Shown here: in pieces, positions 63,040 through 64,000 of the stretch | Layout: every line of letters starts with the position of its first letter | How positions within the stretch are numbered: the first letter of the stretch is position 1 | Source: Neisseria sp. Marseille-Q6792 | GTDB lineage: Bacteria; Pseudomonadota; Gammaproteobacteria; Burkholderiales; Neisseriaceae | Length of the DNA stretch: 64,000 bases | Reading direction: 5' to 3' | Assembly (NCBI RefSeq): GCF_943181435.1 | Contig: NZ_OW969598.1 | Coordinates: 1,364,001 to 1,428,000, forward strand | Translations under genes and position numbers: made by a program | Notes under the pieces: generated by a model | What the model was told of the DNA's origin: nothing | Seen by the model: only the letters and a program-made list of their open reading frames with translations | The model's database searches: none

Positions 63040-64000
63040 TTAAGCGATTACAGAAGAAACCACGCCAGCACCTACGGTACGGCCACCTTCGCGAATCGCA
63101 AAGCGCAGACCTTCTTCCATAGCGATAGGCGCAATCAGTTCTACAGTAATGGTTACGTTCTCACCCGGCATTACCATTTCTACGCCTTCTTCCAAAGTAA
63201 CCGCGCCGGTTACGTCGGTAGTACGGAAGTAGAATTGTGGACGGTAGTTGGCGAAGAACGGAGTGTGACGACCACCCTCTTCTTTGCTCAGTACGTATAC
63301 TTCTGCTTTGAACTTGGTGTGAGGAGTGATAGTACCCGGTTTAGCCAATACCTGACCGCGTTCCACTTCTTCACGTTTGGTACCACGCAGCAATACGCCT
63401 ACGTTGTCACCTGCTTGACCTTCGTCCAGCAGTTTGCGGAACATTTCAACGCCGGTACAAGTGGTTTTTTGGGTTTCTTTCAGACCTACGATTTCGATCT
63501 CGTCACCAACGTGGATGATACCGCGCTCTACACGACCGGTTACTACGGTACCGCGACCGGAAATAGAGAACACGTCTTCGATAGGCAACAAGAAAGGTTT
63601 GTCCACGGCACGCTCAGGAGTCGGGATGTAGCTGTCCAATGCAGCAGCCAATTCGAAGATTTTTTCTTCGTAAGCGGCGTCGCCTTCCAAGGCTTTCAGT
63701 GCAGAACCTTGTACGATCGGGCAGTCGTCGCCTGGGAAGTCGTAGCTGGACAGCAGGTCGCGAATTTCCATTTCAACCAGTTCCAACAGCTCGGCATCGT
63801 CAACCATGTCGCATTTGTTCATGAACACGATGATGTAAGGTACGCCTACTTGGCGGGCCAACAGGATGTGTTCGCGAGTTTGCGGCATAGGACCGTCAGC
63901 TGCGGAACATACCAGGATTGCGCCGTCCATTTGGGCTGCGCCGGTAATCATGTTTTTTACGTAGTCGGCGTGACCCGGGCAGTCTACGTGTGCGTAGTGG
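63040..64000 (-). CDS. tufB: Elongation factor Tu, copy B (5' end outside window)
   Basis: The last ~320 codons; the start lies beyond the right edge. The visible protein (from [17 protein letters not shown] to the C-terminal SSVIA) is identical to the tufA product, with about one silent change per 50 bases. Six bases separate its stop from tRNA-Trp. Confidence 0.97.
   Translation of the reverse strand, partial: HYAHVDCPGHADYVKNMITGAAQMDGAILVCSAADGPMPQTREHILLARQVGVPYIIVFMNKCDMVDDAELLELVEMEIRDLLSSYDFPGDDCPIVQGSALKALEGDAAYEEKIFELAAALDSYIPTPERAVDKPFLLPIEDVFSISGRGTVVTGRVERGIIHVGDEIEIVGLKETQKTTCTGVEMFRKLLDEGQAGDNVGVLLRGTKREEVERGQVLAKPGTITPHTKFKAEVYVLSKEEGGRHTPFFANYRPQFYFRTTDVTGAVTLEEGVEMVMPGENVTITVELIAPIAMEEGLRFAIREGGRTVGAGVVSSVIA

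Overview
The window is chromosomal DNA of a pathogenic-clade Neisseria (N. meningitidis, N. gonorrhoeae or a very close relative). The grounds are internal. The 12-base DNA uptake sequence ATGCCGTCTGAA occurs dozens of times, mostly as inverted pairs behind genes. There are dRS3 (NIME) arrays, three Correia elements, and a typical neisserial Omp85 (bamA) locus. Species cannot be fixed by eye: the long NIME array favours meningococcus, while parts of the core gene order are shared with gonococcus.

Layout. Bases 1-2750 hold the 3' end of rne and a large NIME array. Bases 2754-8160 carry pdxA, an alanine/glycine:Na+ symporter gene, mnmG and rnhB. A second NIME block with a Correia element follows. 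parA, rsmG and a membrane-protein gene then run leftward, ahead of tRNA-Thr(CGU) and a FUSC-type transporter gene. Bases 12474-23666 are an envelope-biogenesis cluster on the plus strand: frr, uppS, cdsA, dxr, rseP, bamA, skp, lpxD, fabZ and lpxA. A Correia element and an AT-rich Abi_2/HEPN-type gene have been inserted between fabZ and lpxA. valS, two small envelope genes, a decayed trimeric-autotransporter relic and a palindromic MITE follow.

From 27.9 kb to the right edge almost everything reads leftward. In transcription order from the right edge the units are: tufB-tRNA-Trp; secE-nusG; rplKAJL-rpoBC; rpsL-rpsG-fusA-tufA-rpsJ; two GTPase genes; the S10 operon from rplC to rpsQ; the spc operon (rplN-secY, then infA and rpmJ); the alpha operon (rpsM-rplQ); and minCDE-oxyR. 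The usual rpsJ-rplC junction is broken. rpsJ is followed by its own terminator, the GTPase genes lie next, and rplC has a new strong promoter (TTGATA-18-TATAAT) and a leader hairpin.

Most of the window is ordinary core genome. The places worth a second look are the GTPase island inside the S10 cluster, the Abi-like gene inside the lipid A operon, the adhesin relic, an inverted pair of a foreign-dialect uptake sequence (AGGTCGTCTGAA) behind fabZ, and the repeat arrays. Visible drug-target residues (RpsL K43/K88, RpsJ V57, RpsE T24/K28, RpoB THKRR) are all the susceptible type.
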